Shown here: one piece after another, positions 1 to 9,725 of the stretch
Numbering within the stretch: the stretch's first letter is position 1
Layout of the letters: every line of letters starts with the position of its first letter
NCBI RefSeq assembly: GCF_018304965.1
Contig: NZ_JAGQED010000002.1
Coordinates: 217,991 to 281,990 of the forward strand
DNA: 64,000 bases
Reading direction: 5' to 3'
Source: Collimonas antrihumi
GTDB lineage: Bacteria > Pseudomonadota > Gammaproteobacteria > Burkholderiales > Burkholderiaceae_D
Made by a program: the position numbers and the translations under genes
Notes under the pieces: model-generated
What the model saw: only the letters and a program-made list of their open reading frames with translations
Told to the model about the DNA's origin: nothing
The model's database searches: none

Positions 1-145
1 TTTAAAAACACTTTTTTTCTGAGCAGTAAACCCGAAAATCGTTTACATTCGTAAAACACCCACCGAGTCATTCGCATAGAATCAATTTTGGTTCTATATT
101 TAATTTGCATTTGACTTCTAATCACAACAACACAGTGGAGTAGCC

Positions 146-382
146 ATGAGTAATAAAGGGCAATTGTTACAAGACCCGTTTTTGAACGCCTTGCGTAAAG
201 AGCACGTCCCGGTTTCCATCTATTTGGTCAACGGCATCAAGCTTCAGGGCCATATCGAATCCTTCGATCAATACGTAGTTTTATTGCGTAATACCGTTAC
301 CCAAATGGTATACAAACACGCCATCTCAACCGTAGTTCCTGCACGCGCTGTCAATCTGAATCTTGAATCTGAAGCAGAATAA
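146..382 (+). CDS. hfq: RNA chaperone Hfq
   Basis: Hexameric Sm-like RNA chaperone that pairs small RNAs with mRNAs and affects mRNA decay in the cytoplasm. The 78-residue protein is nearly collinear with E. coli Hfq through the Sm core. QDPFLNAL opens the distal/proximal face region, FDQYVVLL forms Sm1 and [10 protein letters not shown] is the Sm2 motif with the YKH that contacts uridine. The C-terminal tail is short, as usual in betaproteobacteria. A GTGGAG ribosome-binding site precedes the ATG. It heads the hfq-hflX-hflK-hflC cluster. The stop codon lies inside an 18-bp tandem duplication (371-406), which is unusual. Confidence 0.98.
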   Translation: MSNKGQLLQDPFLNALRKEHVPVSIYLVNGIKLQGHIESFDQYVVLLRNTVTQMVYKHAISTVVPARAVNLNLESEAE

Positions 383-406
383 CTATTTGAAGCAGAATAA
401 CTATTT
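371..406. repeat. 18-bp perfect tandem duplication across the hfq stop codon
   Basis: GAAGCAGAATAACTATTT occurs at 371-388 and again, without mismatch, at 389-406. The first copy encodes the last residues of Hfq (Glu-Ala-Glu) and the TAA stop; the second is untranslated. Replication slippage is the simplest origin. Confidence 0.95.
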
Positions 407-445
407 GCTATCGGCAAGGGCCGCAGCTACTACACGAATGTACCC

Positions 446-1564
446 ATGCGCGCAGCGCTAGTCGGAGTGGACTTCGGCAAAGGTGACTTTGCCGCAAGTC
501 TCGAAGAGCTGTCATTGCTGGCCAAGTCAGCCGGCGCGGTTCCGCTTGTCACCATTACCGGCAAGCGCAGCAGCCCGGACGCCGCCTTGTTTGTCGGCTC
601 CGGCAAAGCACAGGAAATAGCCGACGCCGTGTTTGATGATGAGCTTGAAATCGTCATTTTCAATCATGCCTTGTCGCCGGCCCAGCAACGCAATCTTGAA
701 CGTGTACTAAAAGTAAGGGTTCTGGATCGCACCAGTCTCATACTCGATATCTTTGCCCAAAGAGCCAAAAGCCATGAAGGTAAAGTGCAGGTGGAGCTTG
801 CGCAGTTGCAACATCTGGCGACGCGGCTGATACGCGGCTGGACTCACCTGGAACGGCAAAAGGGTGGTATCGGTTTGCGTGGTCCGGGTGAAACCCAGCT
901 TGAAACCGACCGTCGATTGCTAGGCGATCGGGTCAAAGCCCTGCGCGCCAGGCTGGACAAGCTGCATCGGCAACATGCAACGCAACGGCGCGCACGCGGG
1001 CGCAGTGCAACTATTTCGATTTCGCTGGTGGGCTACACCAATGCCGGCAAATCAACCTTGTTTAACGCGCTGGCGAAAGCCGGCGTGTACGCTGCCGACC
1101 AGTTGTTTGCAACGCTGGACACCACATCCAGAAGGGTCTATCTGGGTGAGGCGGGTAGTGTGGTGATTTCCGATACGGTCGGATTCATTCGTGAATTGCC
1201 GCATCAACTGGTTGCTGCATTCAGGGCAACGCTGGAAGAAACCATTCATGCCGATTTGTTATTGCACGTGGTGGATGCGGCAAGTCCGGCGCGTATGGAG
1301 CAAATCGAACAGGTGAACCTGGTGCTGAAAGAAATCGGCGCCGATCATATTCCACAGATTCTGGTGTGGAACAAGATCGACGTTGCAGAACTGGAGCCGG
1401 GGGTAGAGCGTGATGAGTATGATAAAATTCAGCGAGTTTTTGTTAGCGCGCAAAAGGGCTCCGGCCTGGATTTATTGCGGCAGGCCATCACCGAATTCGT
1501 AACCGGTAATCCAGTGGCAACGGCATATTCACTGCCGGCCATCGAAAATGCACAGCAGGTGTAA
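446..1564 (+). CDS. hflX: ribosome-associated GTPase HflX
   Basis: GTPase that binds and splits stalled or stressed 70S ribosomes. The N-terminal HflX domain ends in the family signature GGIGLRGPGETQLE (about residues 140-153), followed by a basic coiled linker. The G domain has the P-loop GYTNAGKST (196-204), the G3 motif DTVGF (243-247) and the G4 motif NKID (309-312). At 372 residues it is slightly shorter at the C terminus than E. coli HflX. It lies 63 bp behind hfq with the same orientation, the classic arrangement. No strong Shine-Dalgarno sequence is seen before the ATG, but no better in-frame start exists upstream. Confidence 0.96.
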   Translation: MRAALVGVDFGKGDFAASLEELSLLAKSAGAVPLVTITGKRSSPDAALFVGSGKAQEIADAVFDDELEIVIFNHALSPAQQRNLERVLKVRVLDRTSLILDIFAQRAKSHEGKVQVELAQLQHLATRLIRGWTHLERQKGGIGLRGPGETQLETDRRLLGDRVKALRARLDKLHRQHATQRRARGRSATISISLVGYTNAGKSTLFNALAKAGVYAADQLFATLDTTSRRVYLGEAGSVVISDTVGFIRELPHQLVAAFRATLEETIHADLLLHVVDAASPARMEQIEQVNLVLKEIGADHIPQILVWNKIDVAELEPGVERDEYDKIQRVFVSAQKGSGLDLLRQAITEFVTGNPVATAYSLPAIENAQQV

Positions 1565-1656
1565 AACCGTTCTAAATAAGTAAGAAGTAAATTAAGTAAG
1601 CGCCTCTAACGAGCATTCCAACCTATTTGTTTTATTTACTTAAAGATAACGATCGA

Positions 1657-2952
1657 ATGCTTGGTACCTTATTCAAAAAACTTGGTTTGAAATTTTCGTT
1701 GAATGACCCGCAGTGGGGTCGAAATTCACAAAATGACAACAAGCAAAACAACGATGGCAAAAAGCCAAACAGCGGCCCTCCGGATCTGGACAAGCTTTGG
1801 CAGGATTTCAATCAGCGCCTGACACGCTTGCTGGGTAACAAGAGCGGCGGCGGTGGCGATTCGAATGGCGGCGGTTTCAATCCGGGCATGAAAGGCGCCG
1901 GCGTCGGTGTCGGCGCGATTGCAGCCGTCGTGGGTCTGTTGTGGCTGGCGAGCGGCTTCTTTACCGTTCAAGAAGGCCAGACCGGCGTAGTGATGACTTT
2001 CGGCAAGTACAGCCATTCGACCACTCCTGGTTTCAACTGGCGCTGGCCTTACCCGATTCAGAGTCACGAAATCGTCAATGTCTCGCAAGTGCGTACGGTC
2101 GAGGTCGGCTATCGCGCCAACGCCAAGAACAAGCAACCAAAAGAAGCCCTGATGTTGACCGATGATGAAAACATCATCGATATCCAGTTTGCCGTCCAAT
2201 ACACATTGAAGAGTGCATCCGACTGGATTTTCAACATTCGCGATCCGGAAGAAACCGTGCGCCAGGTGGCCGAAACGTCGATTCGTGAAATCGTCGGTAA
2301 AAACAAAATGGATTTCGTGTTGTACGAGGGCCGTGAGAAAGTGGCTCTGGATACCAGCCAGTTGATGCAGCAGATTCTGGATCGTTATCAGGCCGGTGTG
2401 CAAATTACCAATGTCACGATGCAAGGCGTGCAACCGCCGGAGCAGGTGCAAGCTGCGTTTGACGACGCGGTGAAAGCCGGACAGGATCGCGAGCGCCAAA
2501 AGAATGAAGGCCAGGCCTATGCCAATGACGTGATTCCAAAGGCGCGTGGCGCGGCGTCGCGTTTGCTGCAGGAAGCGGAAGCTTACAGCGCCCGTGTTAC
2601 CGCCAACGCCGAGGGTGATGCCTCGCGTTTCAAACAGGTTCTGACCGAATACCAGAAAGCGCCTGCGGTAACGCGAGACCGGATGTATCTGGATACCATG
2701 CAACAGATTTTCGCAAATACGACAAAAGTAATGGTTGATGCTAAAAGCGGGAGTAATTTATTGTATTTGCCATTGGATAAGCTGATTGCACAATCGGCAG
2801 CCAGCGCCGTGCAGGGCGGCGGTTCGGGCAGCGCAGCAAGCGGCGCCACGTCGTCAGTGATGAAGGATGGCGCCAGCACGATCGAATCGCGGCCGCAGCC
2901 GGATGATCGTTCGCGTGATAGCCGGGACTCTCGTGATCGGGAGGGCAGATAA
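1657..2952 (+). CDS. hflK: FtsH protease modulator HflK
   Basis: Inner-membrane SPFH/band-7 protein that, with HflC, forms the large periplasmic cage around FtsH and modulates its proteolysis. The N-terminal region is glycine- and asparagine-rich and cytoplasmic. A single membrane segment lies at about residues 79-101, followed by the band-7 domain and a long alanine/glutamate-rich coiled coil. The tail is charged (RDSRDSRD repeats). I place the start at the ATG at 1657. The frame stays open to a TTG at 1627, but that start is less likely. The stop codon overlaps the hflC start (TAATG), which implies translational coupling. Confidence 0.95.
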   Translation: MLGTLFKKLGLKFSLNDPQWGRNSQNDNKQNNDGKKPNSGPPDLDKLWQDFNQRLTRLLGNKSGGGGDSNGGGFNPGMKGAGVGVGAIAAVVGLLWLASGFFTVQEGQTGVVMTFGKYSHSTTPGFNWRWPYPIQSHEIVNVSQVRTVEVGYRANAKNKQPKEALMLTDDENIIDIQFAVQYTLKSASDWIFNIRDPEETVRQVAETSIREIVGKNKMDFVLYEGREKVALDTSQLMQQILDRYQAGVQITNVTMQGVQPPEQVQAAFDDAVKAGQDRERQKNEGQAYANDVIPKARGAASRLLQEAEAYSARVTANAEGDASRFKQVLTEYQKAPAVTRDRMYLDTMQQIFANTTKVMVDAKSGSNLLYLPLDKLIAQSAASAVQGGGSGSAASGATSSVMKDGASTIESRPQPDDRSRDSRDSRDREGR

Positions 2953-3848
2953 TGAATCGCCTTATCTCGTTGCTGATATTCGTCTTCGTCGCGTTGTGGC
3001 TGGTGTTTTCCACCATCTTTGTGGTTGACCAGCGCCAATATGCAATCTTGTTCGCTTTTGGTGAAGTGAAGCAGGTGATTAACCAGCCTGGCTTGCACTT
3101 CAAATTGCCGCCGCCGTTTCAAAATGTGCTGTTCCTGGATAAAAGGGTCCTGACTATCGATCCGCCGGATACAGACCGTTTTATTACTGCCGAAAAGATG
3201 AACATCCTGATCGATGCCTTCGTAAAATGGAGGATTACCGATCCGAAATTGTATTTCGTCAGTTTTGGCGGCGATGAAAAACGTGCGCAGGACCGCATGT
3301 CGCAAATCGTCAAAGCCGCTTTGAATGATGAAATTACCAAACGCACCGTGCGTGAAGTGATTTCAGGCCAGCGCGGCAAGGTGATGGATTCGATTCGTCA
3401 AAAGGTGCAGGATGAATCCAAGCAGATTGGCGTCGATATCATCGATGTACGTCTGAAGCGCGTGGATTACGTCGACCAGATCAATGCCTCGGTTTACGAT
3501 CGCATGAAGTCGGAGCGCTTGCGGGTTGCCAATGAATTGCGTTCGACCGGTTCTGCCGATTCGGAAAAGATTCGTGCCGATGCAGATAAGCAACGTACCG
3601 TGATTCTGGCGGAAGCCTATCGCGATGCTGAAAAGATGCGCGGTGAGGGCGATGCCAAAGCCTCGCAGATTTATGCCCAGGCATTTGGCCAGAATCCAGA
3701 GTTCTACAAGTTTTATCGTAGTCTTGAAGCTTATCGTGCCAGCTTCAAGACCCGTCAGGACTTGATGGTGGTCGATCCGAATTCGGAATTCTTTAAATAT
3801 TTCCGGAGTCCGGCCGGCGGTGGAGCTGCGGCACCTGCCAAAAAATAA
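2952..3848 (+). CDS. hflC: FtsH protease modulator HflC
   Basis: Partner of HflK in the membrane complex that regulates FtsH. The 298-residue protein opens with one membrane anchor (residues about 4-24), then a band-7/SPFH domain (VVDQRQYAILFAFGEVKQV onward) and the alanine-rich helix ending in GQNPEFYKFYRSLEAY, typical of HflC. Translation is coupled to hflK by a 1-base overlap. A strong intrinsic terminator follows at 3878, so the hfq-hflXKC unit ends here. The DUF2065 (YjeT-like) gene that many relatives carry between hflC and hisZ is not present. Confidence 0.96.
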   Translation: MNRLISLLIFVFVALWLVFSTIFVVDQRQYAILFAFGEVKQVINQPGLHFKLPPPFQNVLFLDKRVLTIDPPDTDRFITAEKMNILIDAFVKWRITDPKLYFVSFGGDEKRAQDRMSQIVKAALNDEITKRTVREVISGQRGKVMDSIRQKVQDESKQIGVDIIDVRLKRVDYVDQINASVYDRMKSERLRVANELRSTGSADSEKIRADADKQRTVILAEAYRDAEKMRGEGDAKASQIYAQAFGQNPEFYKFYRSLEAYRASFKTRQDLMVVDPNSEFFKYFRSPAGGGAAAPAKK

Positions 3849-3877
3849 GTCTTTTTCTGCAAGAATGAAGTTGTCCG

Positions 3878-3915
3878 GGAATGGCGCCCTCGCTTGAGGC
3901 GCCATTCCTTATTTT
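3878..3915 (+). terminator. intrinsic terminator after hflC
   Basis: Perfect 11-bp stem: GGAATGGCGCC (3878-3888) pairs with GGCGCCATTCC (3898-3908) around a 9-base loop and is followed by TTATTTT. It separates the hfl genes from hisZ-purA. Confidence 0.9.
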
Positions 3916-4038
3916 CGACGGCTGTATATTTGTGTTGTTTTTTTATTAAAAATAACAAGTTAATTAAATAAATAATCAAATTCCAGCGTTTAGCCGAATT
4001 GATCCACAAAAGTAACTTTCCTTAGATTCATTTTTAAT

Positions 4039-5187
4039 ATGCCGAACTGGCTTCTCCCTGAAAATATTGCCGATGTCTTGCCTTCGGAAGCGCGCAAGAT
4101 TGAAGATTTGCGCCGCCTGATACTGGATAATTTCCGCCTGTACGGCTACGAACTGGTCATGCCGCCGATGCTGGAGTATCTGGAGTCCTTGCTGGCCGGC
4201 GCCGGCCAGGATACCGATCTGCGGACCTTCAAGCTGGTCGACCAGCTGTCTGGCCGCACGCTCGGCATTCGCGCCGACATGACCACCCAAGTTGCCCGCA
4301 TCGATGCCCATTTGCTGAATCGCGAGTCGGTCACCCGCCTGTGCTACGTCGGCAGCGTCTTGCATACCCGTCAGATCGGCTTGCACGCGACCCGTGAACC
4401 GTTGCAGATCGGCGCCGAGATTTACGGTCATCTTGGGCTTGAAGCCGATGCCGAGATCCAGGAGCTGGCGCTGGCGACCCTGGCCTTGGCCGGGATTACC
4501 CAGGTACGCCTGGATTTGTGCCATGTTGGCATTTTGCGCACGATTATCGGCGGCGATGATGCCGCCAAAGTGGATGAAAGCGAGCTGGTCGCGTTGCTGG
4601 AAGCCAAGGATTTGCCCGGCTTACGCACTATCAGCGTCAATTACAAGCCACAGACCCGCGCCGCTTTGCTGGCGCTGCCCGGTTTATATGGCGATGCCAG
4701 CGTATTGCAGCAGGCGCGGCAGGTGCTGCCTGCCTTGCCAGCCATCGCCAAGGCGCTGGATGAACTGGAAACCCTGGCTGAAGCCGCCGGGAAAGATTGC
4801 GTTACCGTCGATTTAGCCGACTTACGCGGGTATCATTACGAAAGTGGTTTGATTTTCGCCGCCTATGTGCCCGGTTTGCCGAACGCCATACTGCGCGGCG
4901 GCCGTTACGACGTCGGCGCGGCATTTGGCCGTTCGCGTCCGGCTACCGGCTTCTCGATGGATTTGCGAGAGCTGGCAAGACTGATTCCGGTAGCAATCCG
5001 CAAGCGCGCAATTCATGCGCCTTGGGGAGTTGAAGCAGGTTTGAAGGAAAAGATCGTTGAGTTGCGCAAGGCTGGGGAAGTTGTGATCCAGAGTCTGCCC
5101 GGCCACGAAAGCGATCAAGACGAGTTCGATTGCGACCGCGCGGTCGTACTCGAAAATGGAAACTGGATTATCAAAAATTTGGACTAA
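4039..5187 (+). CDS. hisZ: ATP phosphoribosyltransferase regulatory subunit HisZ
   Basis: Paralogue of the histidyl-tRNA synthetase catalytic core that pairs with short-form HisG to make the first enzyme of histidine synthesis allosterically competent. The sequence opens with [20 protein letters not shown] and has the class II synthetase-like motifs, including [18 protein letters not shown] (motif 2 region) and YYESG-like [11 protein letters not shown]. The length of 382 residues is right for HisZ and too short for HisS, with no anticodon-binding domain. Its location directly before purA, three bases away, is typical of Burkholderiales, where hisZ sits apart from the main his operon. Confidence 0.94.
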   Translation: MPNWLLPENIADVLPSEARKIEDLRRLILDNFRLYGYELVMPPMLEYLESLLAGAGQDTDLRTFKLVDQLSGRTLGIRADMTTQVARIDAHLLNRESVTRLCYVGSVLHTRQIGLHATREPLQIGAEIYGHLGLEADAEIQELALATLALAGITQVRLDLCHVGILRTIIGGDDAAKVDESELVALLEAKDLPGLRTISVNYKPQTRAALLALPGLYGDASVLQQARQVLPALPAIAKALDELETLAEAAGKDCVTVDLADLRGYHYESGLIFAAYVPGLPNAILRGGRYDVGAAFGRSRPATGFSMDLRELARLIPVAIRKRAIHAPWGVEAGLKEKIVELRKAGEVVIQSLPGHESDQDEFDCDRAVVLENGNWIIKNLD

Positions 5188-6504
<1,317 letters not shown>

Positions 6505-6522
6505 TTGCAAAATAAGAGCAAT

Positions 6523-7059
6523 ATGAACAAATCAGATGATAAAGACCTATGGGTCTCGTGGGATGAATATCACCGCATAATTGAAAAACTGGTATTGAAT
6601 GTCCACGCCTCCGGATGGCAGTTCGACCAGGTGTTGTGCCTGGCGCGCGGCGGTTTGCGTCCGGGTGACGTGTTTTCACGTATTTTCGATGTGCCGCTGG
6701 CGATCTTGTCGACCAGCTCTTACCGCGAAGATGCCGGCACGGTTCGCAGCGAACTCGATATCGGCAAACACATCACCATGAGCCGTGGCGCTTTGTCCGG
6801 CCGGGTCCTGGTGGTCGATGACCTGGTTGACTCCGGCGTTACGCTGGATAAGGTTCTGCATCACCTGAAAGAAAACTATGCGCCGGTGACCGAGGTGAAG
6901 TCAGCGGTAATCTGGTGGAAGGCATGTTCTTCGCTCAAGCCGGATTATTACGTCGATTACCTGCCGACCAATCCATGGATTCACCAGCCTTTCGAAGAGT
7001 ACGACAGTCTGCGTCCACATCAGTTGGAAGCCTGGAGCAGGAAGGGTGTATCGAGATAA
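6523..7059 (+). CDS. phosphoribosyltransferase (Gpt-like)
   Basis: Cytoplasmic type I phosphoribosyltransferase, probably acting on a purine base such as xanthine, guanine or hypoxanthine. The PRPP-binding loop reads VLVVDDLVDSGVTLDKV, and LARGGLRPGDVFSR supplies the first PRPP contact. The length of 178 residues and the end motif WIHQPFEEYD suit the family. The ATG at 6523 has an AAGAG upstream; an in-frame TTG at 6505 directly abutting purA is less likely. The gene follows purA closely, which supports a role in purine salvage. The exact base used cannot be told from the sequence. Confidence 0.85.
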   Translation: MNKSDDKDLWVSWDEYHRIIEKLVLNVHASGWQFDQVLCLARGGLRPGDVFSRIFDVPLAILSTSSYREDAGTVRSELDIGKHITMSRGALSGRVLVVDDLVDSGVTLDKVLHHLKENYAPVTEVKSAVIWWKACSSLKPDYYVDYLPTNPWIHQPFEEYDSLRPHQLEAWSRKGVSR

Positions 7060-7090
7060 TCGAGCGCGCTTTGCAACGAAACCTCACTGG

Positions 7091-7124
7091 AAGCCTCGTT
7101 TGTTTGCACAACGAGGCTTTTTTT
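7091..7124 (+). terminator. intrinsic terminator after the phosphoribosyltransferase gene
   Basis: AAGCCTCGTT (7091-7100) pairs with AACGAGGCTT (7110-7119) around a 9-base loop and runs into a stretch of seven T (7118-7124). It ends the hisZ-purA-phosphoribosyltransferase unit. Confidence 0.92.
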
Positions 7125-7202
7125 ACGTCTTGCGGAAGCGCAGCGCTGAAAAGCAAGTTCGCTTGTCTGCCATGCAAAAAATATTCGATTAAAAAAATAA
7201 AC

Positions 7203-7216
7203 GGAAAATTGTTTCT
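7203..7216. promoter_or_regulatory. candidate IolR-type operator upstream of iolG
   Basis: GGAAAATTGTTTCT matches the GGAA-N6-TTCC palindrome described for RpiR-type IolR regulators of alphaproteobacteria with one mismatch. The same GGAA-N6-TTCT form recurs at 10666 beside the regulator gene. It lies 70 bp before the iolG ATG in an AT-rich stretch. Function is inferred. Confidence 0.5.
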
Positions 7217-7285
7217 ATTTTTAAAATTCATGCCTACAATGGCAGAAAGCGAAAGTAAAACCATATCCCTGAACGGAGACCAGAC

Positions 7286-8278
7286 ATGATTGACGTGGCA
7301 ATATTCGGCGCCGGCCGTATCGGCAAGATCCATGCGGGCAACCTGGTGCAGCAGCCTGGCGCCAATCTGAAATACGTCAGCGATATCAATGCGCAAGCCG
7401 CGCAAGAGCTGGCAACGCAACACGGTGCGCAGGTAGCGGGTATCGATGGCATTCTGGCCGATCCGGGCATAGGTGCAGTATTGATTGCCTCTAGCACCGA
7501 TACCCACGCCGACCTGATCATGCGGGCAGCGGCAGCCGGCAAGGCGATTTTTTGCGAGAAACCGGTCGACCTCACGCTGGAGCGCGCCAAGGCATGCGCA
7601 AGCGCCGTTGCGAAAGCCGGGGTGACTTGCATGATCGGCTTTCAGCGCCGCTTCGATCCGACATTCGATGCCCTCAAGGCGCGCCTGGCCGCAGGGGAAA
7701 TCGGCGATCCCGAAATGCTTATCGTCACTAGCCGCGATCCCGGTGCGCCACCGGTTTCCTATATCAAAAGTTCGGGCGGCATTTTCAAGGATATGCTGAT
7801 CCATGATTTCGATATCTTCCGCTGGATACTGGAAGACGAGGCCGTCAGCATCTCCGCCACCGGCAGCTGCCTGAGCGATCCGGCGATTGCCGAGGCCGGT
7901 GATATCGATTGCGCGGCAGTCACCATCCGCACCCGCCGCGGCCGGCTGTGTCAGATCAATACCAGCCGCCGCGCCGCCTATGGCTACGATCAGCGCTTCG
8001 AAGTATTAGGCAGCAAAGGCATGCTGCAGGCAGGAAACCACAAGCCGACCGAAGTGACCGCTGCGACCGCACATAATGTCAGTTCGGACAAGCCGGAACA
8101 TTTTTTCCTGGAGCGCTATCGCGCAGCCTATGCCCGCGAGATCGCCCATTTTTTTGACGCGGTAGTCAACCGGGTTGCCGTGCGCACCACGATTGAAGAC
8201 GGCGTCAAAGCGCTGGAACTGGCCGAGGCGGCAACGCTGTCGTGGCGTGAAAATCGCACCATCGAGCTCGCAAAATGA
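7286..8278 (+). CDS. iolG: inositol 2-dehydrogenase
   Basis: NAD-dependent oxidation of myo-inositol to scyllo-inosose, the first step of inositol catabolism. The Gfo/Idh/MocA fold is shown by the N-terminal Rossmann motif GAGRIGKIHAGN and the active-site EKPVDL. The substrate-side motif is FKDMLIHDFDIFRW, where Asp and His are the expected catalytic residues. At 330 residues the length is typical. The start ATG has a CGGAGA ribosome-binding site. It overlaps the next dehydrogenase gene by four bases (ATGA), so both are made from one message. The neighbouring iolCDEB genes make the inositol assignment firm, although the family also contains other sugar dehydrogenases. Confidence 0.9.
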   Translation: MIDVAIFGAGRIGKIHAGNLVQQPGANLKYVSDINAQAAQELATQHGAQVAGIDGILADPGIGAVLIASSTDTHADLIMRAAAAGKAIFCEKPVDLTLERAKACASAVAKAGVTCMIGFQRRFDPTFDALKARLAAGEIGDPEMLIVTSRDPGAPPVSYIKSSGGIFKDMLIHDFDIFRWILEDEAVSISATGSCLSDPAIAEAGDIDCAAVTIRTRRGRLCQINTSRRAAYGYDQRFEVLGSKGMLQAGNHKPTEVTAATAHNVSSDKPEHFFLERYRAAYAREIAHFFDAVVNRVAVRTTIEDGVKALELAEAATLSWRENRTIELAK

Positions 8279-9300
8279 GTCGCGCTCCAATCTTGAAGGT
8301 AGGCATAGTCGGCCTGGGAAGGTTAGGGCGGCGTCACGCCGAAAACCTGGCGTCGCGAGTTGCCGGCGCCGAACTGGTCGCTGCGTGCAGCCCGGTGCCG
8401 GCAGAACTCGCATGGGCGCGCGACACGCTTCAGGTACATCATCTATATGCCGATTACGCAGCCATGCTGGCGCATGACGGGCTGGACGCGGTGTTCCTGG
8501 TGACGCCGACATCCCTGCATCCGCAGCAAATCATCCAGGCCTTGCAAGCCGGCAAGCATGTGTTTTGCGAAAAGCCTTTGTCGCTGGATCTGGAGGATTG
8601 CCGGCGGGTCAGCGCCGAGGCCGCACGGCACCCGCAGTTGAAGGTGATGATTGGTTTTGTGCGCCGCTTCGACGCCAGCTATCGGGATGCTTACGAAAAA
8701 ATCCGGCAAGGCGCGATCGGCTCGCCGTTCATGGTGTATTCGCAGACTTGCGACCAGTATGATCCGGAAGGCTTTTTCGTTAAATTCGCGGCTACCAGTG
8801 GCGGCATATTCCTTGATTGCAGTGTGCACGACATCGATCTGGCGCGCTGGCTGCTCGGCAATCCGCAGCCGGTCAAGGTCTACGCCAGCGGTACCCGGGC
8901 CATCCATCATGATTTGCAGCAGTTTCAGGACGTCGATAATGGCGTCGCCATCTGTGAATTCGACAACGGCCGGATAGCGACCTTTTACGCCTCGCGCACC
9001 ATGCCGCACGGGCATGACACCATGACTGAAATCACCGGCACGGCGGGACGTTTGACGGTGGGCGGCAACCCGCGCAAGAATCGTCTGGAAATTGCCGACG
9101 CTCACGGCGTCCGCAACGAATGCCTGCCGAGTTTCTTCGAGCGTTTCGAGGATGCATTCCTGACTGAAGTCAGTACTTTCGTGGATGCGATATGTCAGCA
9201 GCGCAAGCTGGAGTTGACTCTCGATGATGCTACCGAGGCAACCCGCATCGGCATCGCCATGCGCGAATCGCTGCTGTCAAAACAGCCGGTGATGTTATGA
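8275..9300 (+). CDS. second Gfo/Idh/MocA oxidoreductase (probable inositol dehydrogenase)
   Basis: A second NAD(P)-dependent sugar/polyol dehydrogenase of the same family as the gene before it. It has GLGRLGRRHAENLA at the N terminus, FCEKPLSLDLEDC for the catalytic Lys, and FLDCSVHDIDLARW for the Asp/His pair. The length is 341 residues. It overlaps iolG by ATGA. Paired dehydrogenases in other inositol clusters (IolX, IolW, or D-chiro-inositol enzymes) oxidise scyllo- or D-chiro-inositol, so this copy may broaden the isomer range. That is inference. A 14-bp tandem duplication begins at its TGA stop. Confidence 0.8.
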   Translation: MSRAPILKVGIVGLGRLGRRHAENLASRVAGAELVAACSPVPAELAWARDTLQVHHLYADYAAMLAHDGLDAVFLVTPTSLHPQQIIQALQAGKHVFCEKPLSLDLEDCRRVSAEAARHPQLKVMIGFVRRFDASYRDAYEKIRQGAIGSPFMVYSQTCDQYDPEGFFVKFAATSGGIFLDCSVHDIDLARWLLGNPQPVKVYASGTRAIHHDLQQFQDVDNGVAICEFDNGRIATFYASRTMPHGHDTMTEITGTAGRLTVGGNPRKNRLEIADAHGVRNECLPSFFERFEDAFLTEVSTFVDAICQQRKLELTLDDATEATRIGIAMRESLLSKQPVML

Positions 9301-9331
9301 GCTTTGACCGGTGAGCTTTGACCTGTGAGCC
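9298..9331. repeat. 14-bp tandem duplication starting at the stop codon
   Basis: TGAGCTTTGACCGG (9298-9311) is followed by TGAGCTTTGACCTG (9312-9325) with one mismatch and then a partial third copy TGAGCC. The first TGA is the stop of the dehydrogenase gene. Confidence 0.9.
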
Positions 9332-9346
9332 ATAAGCAGATCGGGC

Positions 9347-9682
9347 TTAAGTTTTTACTTGAGTTGCTACGAAATAGACCATGGAAACCAGCACTCCTGC
9401 AATACCGATCAGCTTCCAGGTCAAACCATGCAATTCCTTATGCATGGTGGATTCAAGGTCTTTGACATCGGATTTTGTGGCGCACGTATCCAGCCTTGCC
9501 TCTATGCGGGAAAGGCGATCACGGGTATCCAGTGCAAATCCTTCAAGCTCGGCGATTCTTGTATTCATGTCAACATCATAACCTCCGCTGCCGCCCGAAG
9601 CAAGTCTCGTTTTTTCATTGCGCGGCTGAGCGCGTTTGCCAATCATTTGTTTAAGTTCTGCCATAGTCTGTCCCAAGCGCAT
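9347..9682 (-). CDS. small membrane-anchored coiled-coil protein, function unknown
   Basis: The 111-residue protein starts with a charged, flexible N terminus. A heptad-like helix follows (NTRIAELEGFALDTRDRLSRIEAR... to about residue 85), and the protein ends in one hydrophobic segment, LIGIAGVLVSMVYFVATQV (about 91-109). This architecture (coiled coil plus C-terminal membrane anchor) resembles DUF1640/XhlA-like small proteins, but I cannot name a family with confidence. A second in-frame ATG at 9664 is a possible start. It lies downstream of the RpiR regulator gene on the same strand, 43 bp away, and may be a bystander in the inositol region. Confidence 0.6.
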   Translation of the reverse strand: MRLGQTMAELKQMIGKRAQPRNEKTRLASGGSGGYDVDMNTRIAELEGFALDTRDRLSRIEARLDTCATKSDVKDLESTMHKELHGLTWKLIGIAGVLVSMVYFVATQVKT

Positions 9683-9725
9683 GAAAGCATTTGATGGGGG
9701 AATTCTATTGCAATTGTCTTGCTAT

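Noticed and set aside
1726..2703. 325-codon frame on the minus strand
   Set aside because: Antisense shadow of hflK, which has clear SPFH features; no family resemblance in the shadow protein.
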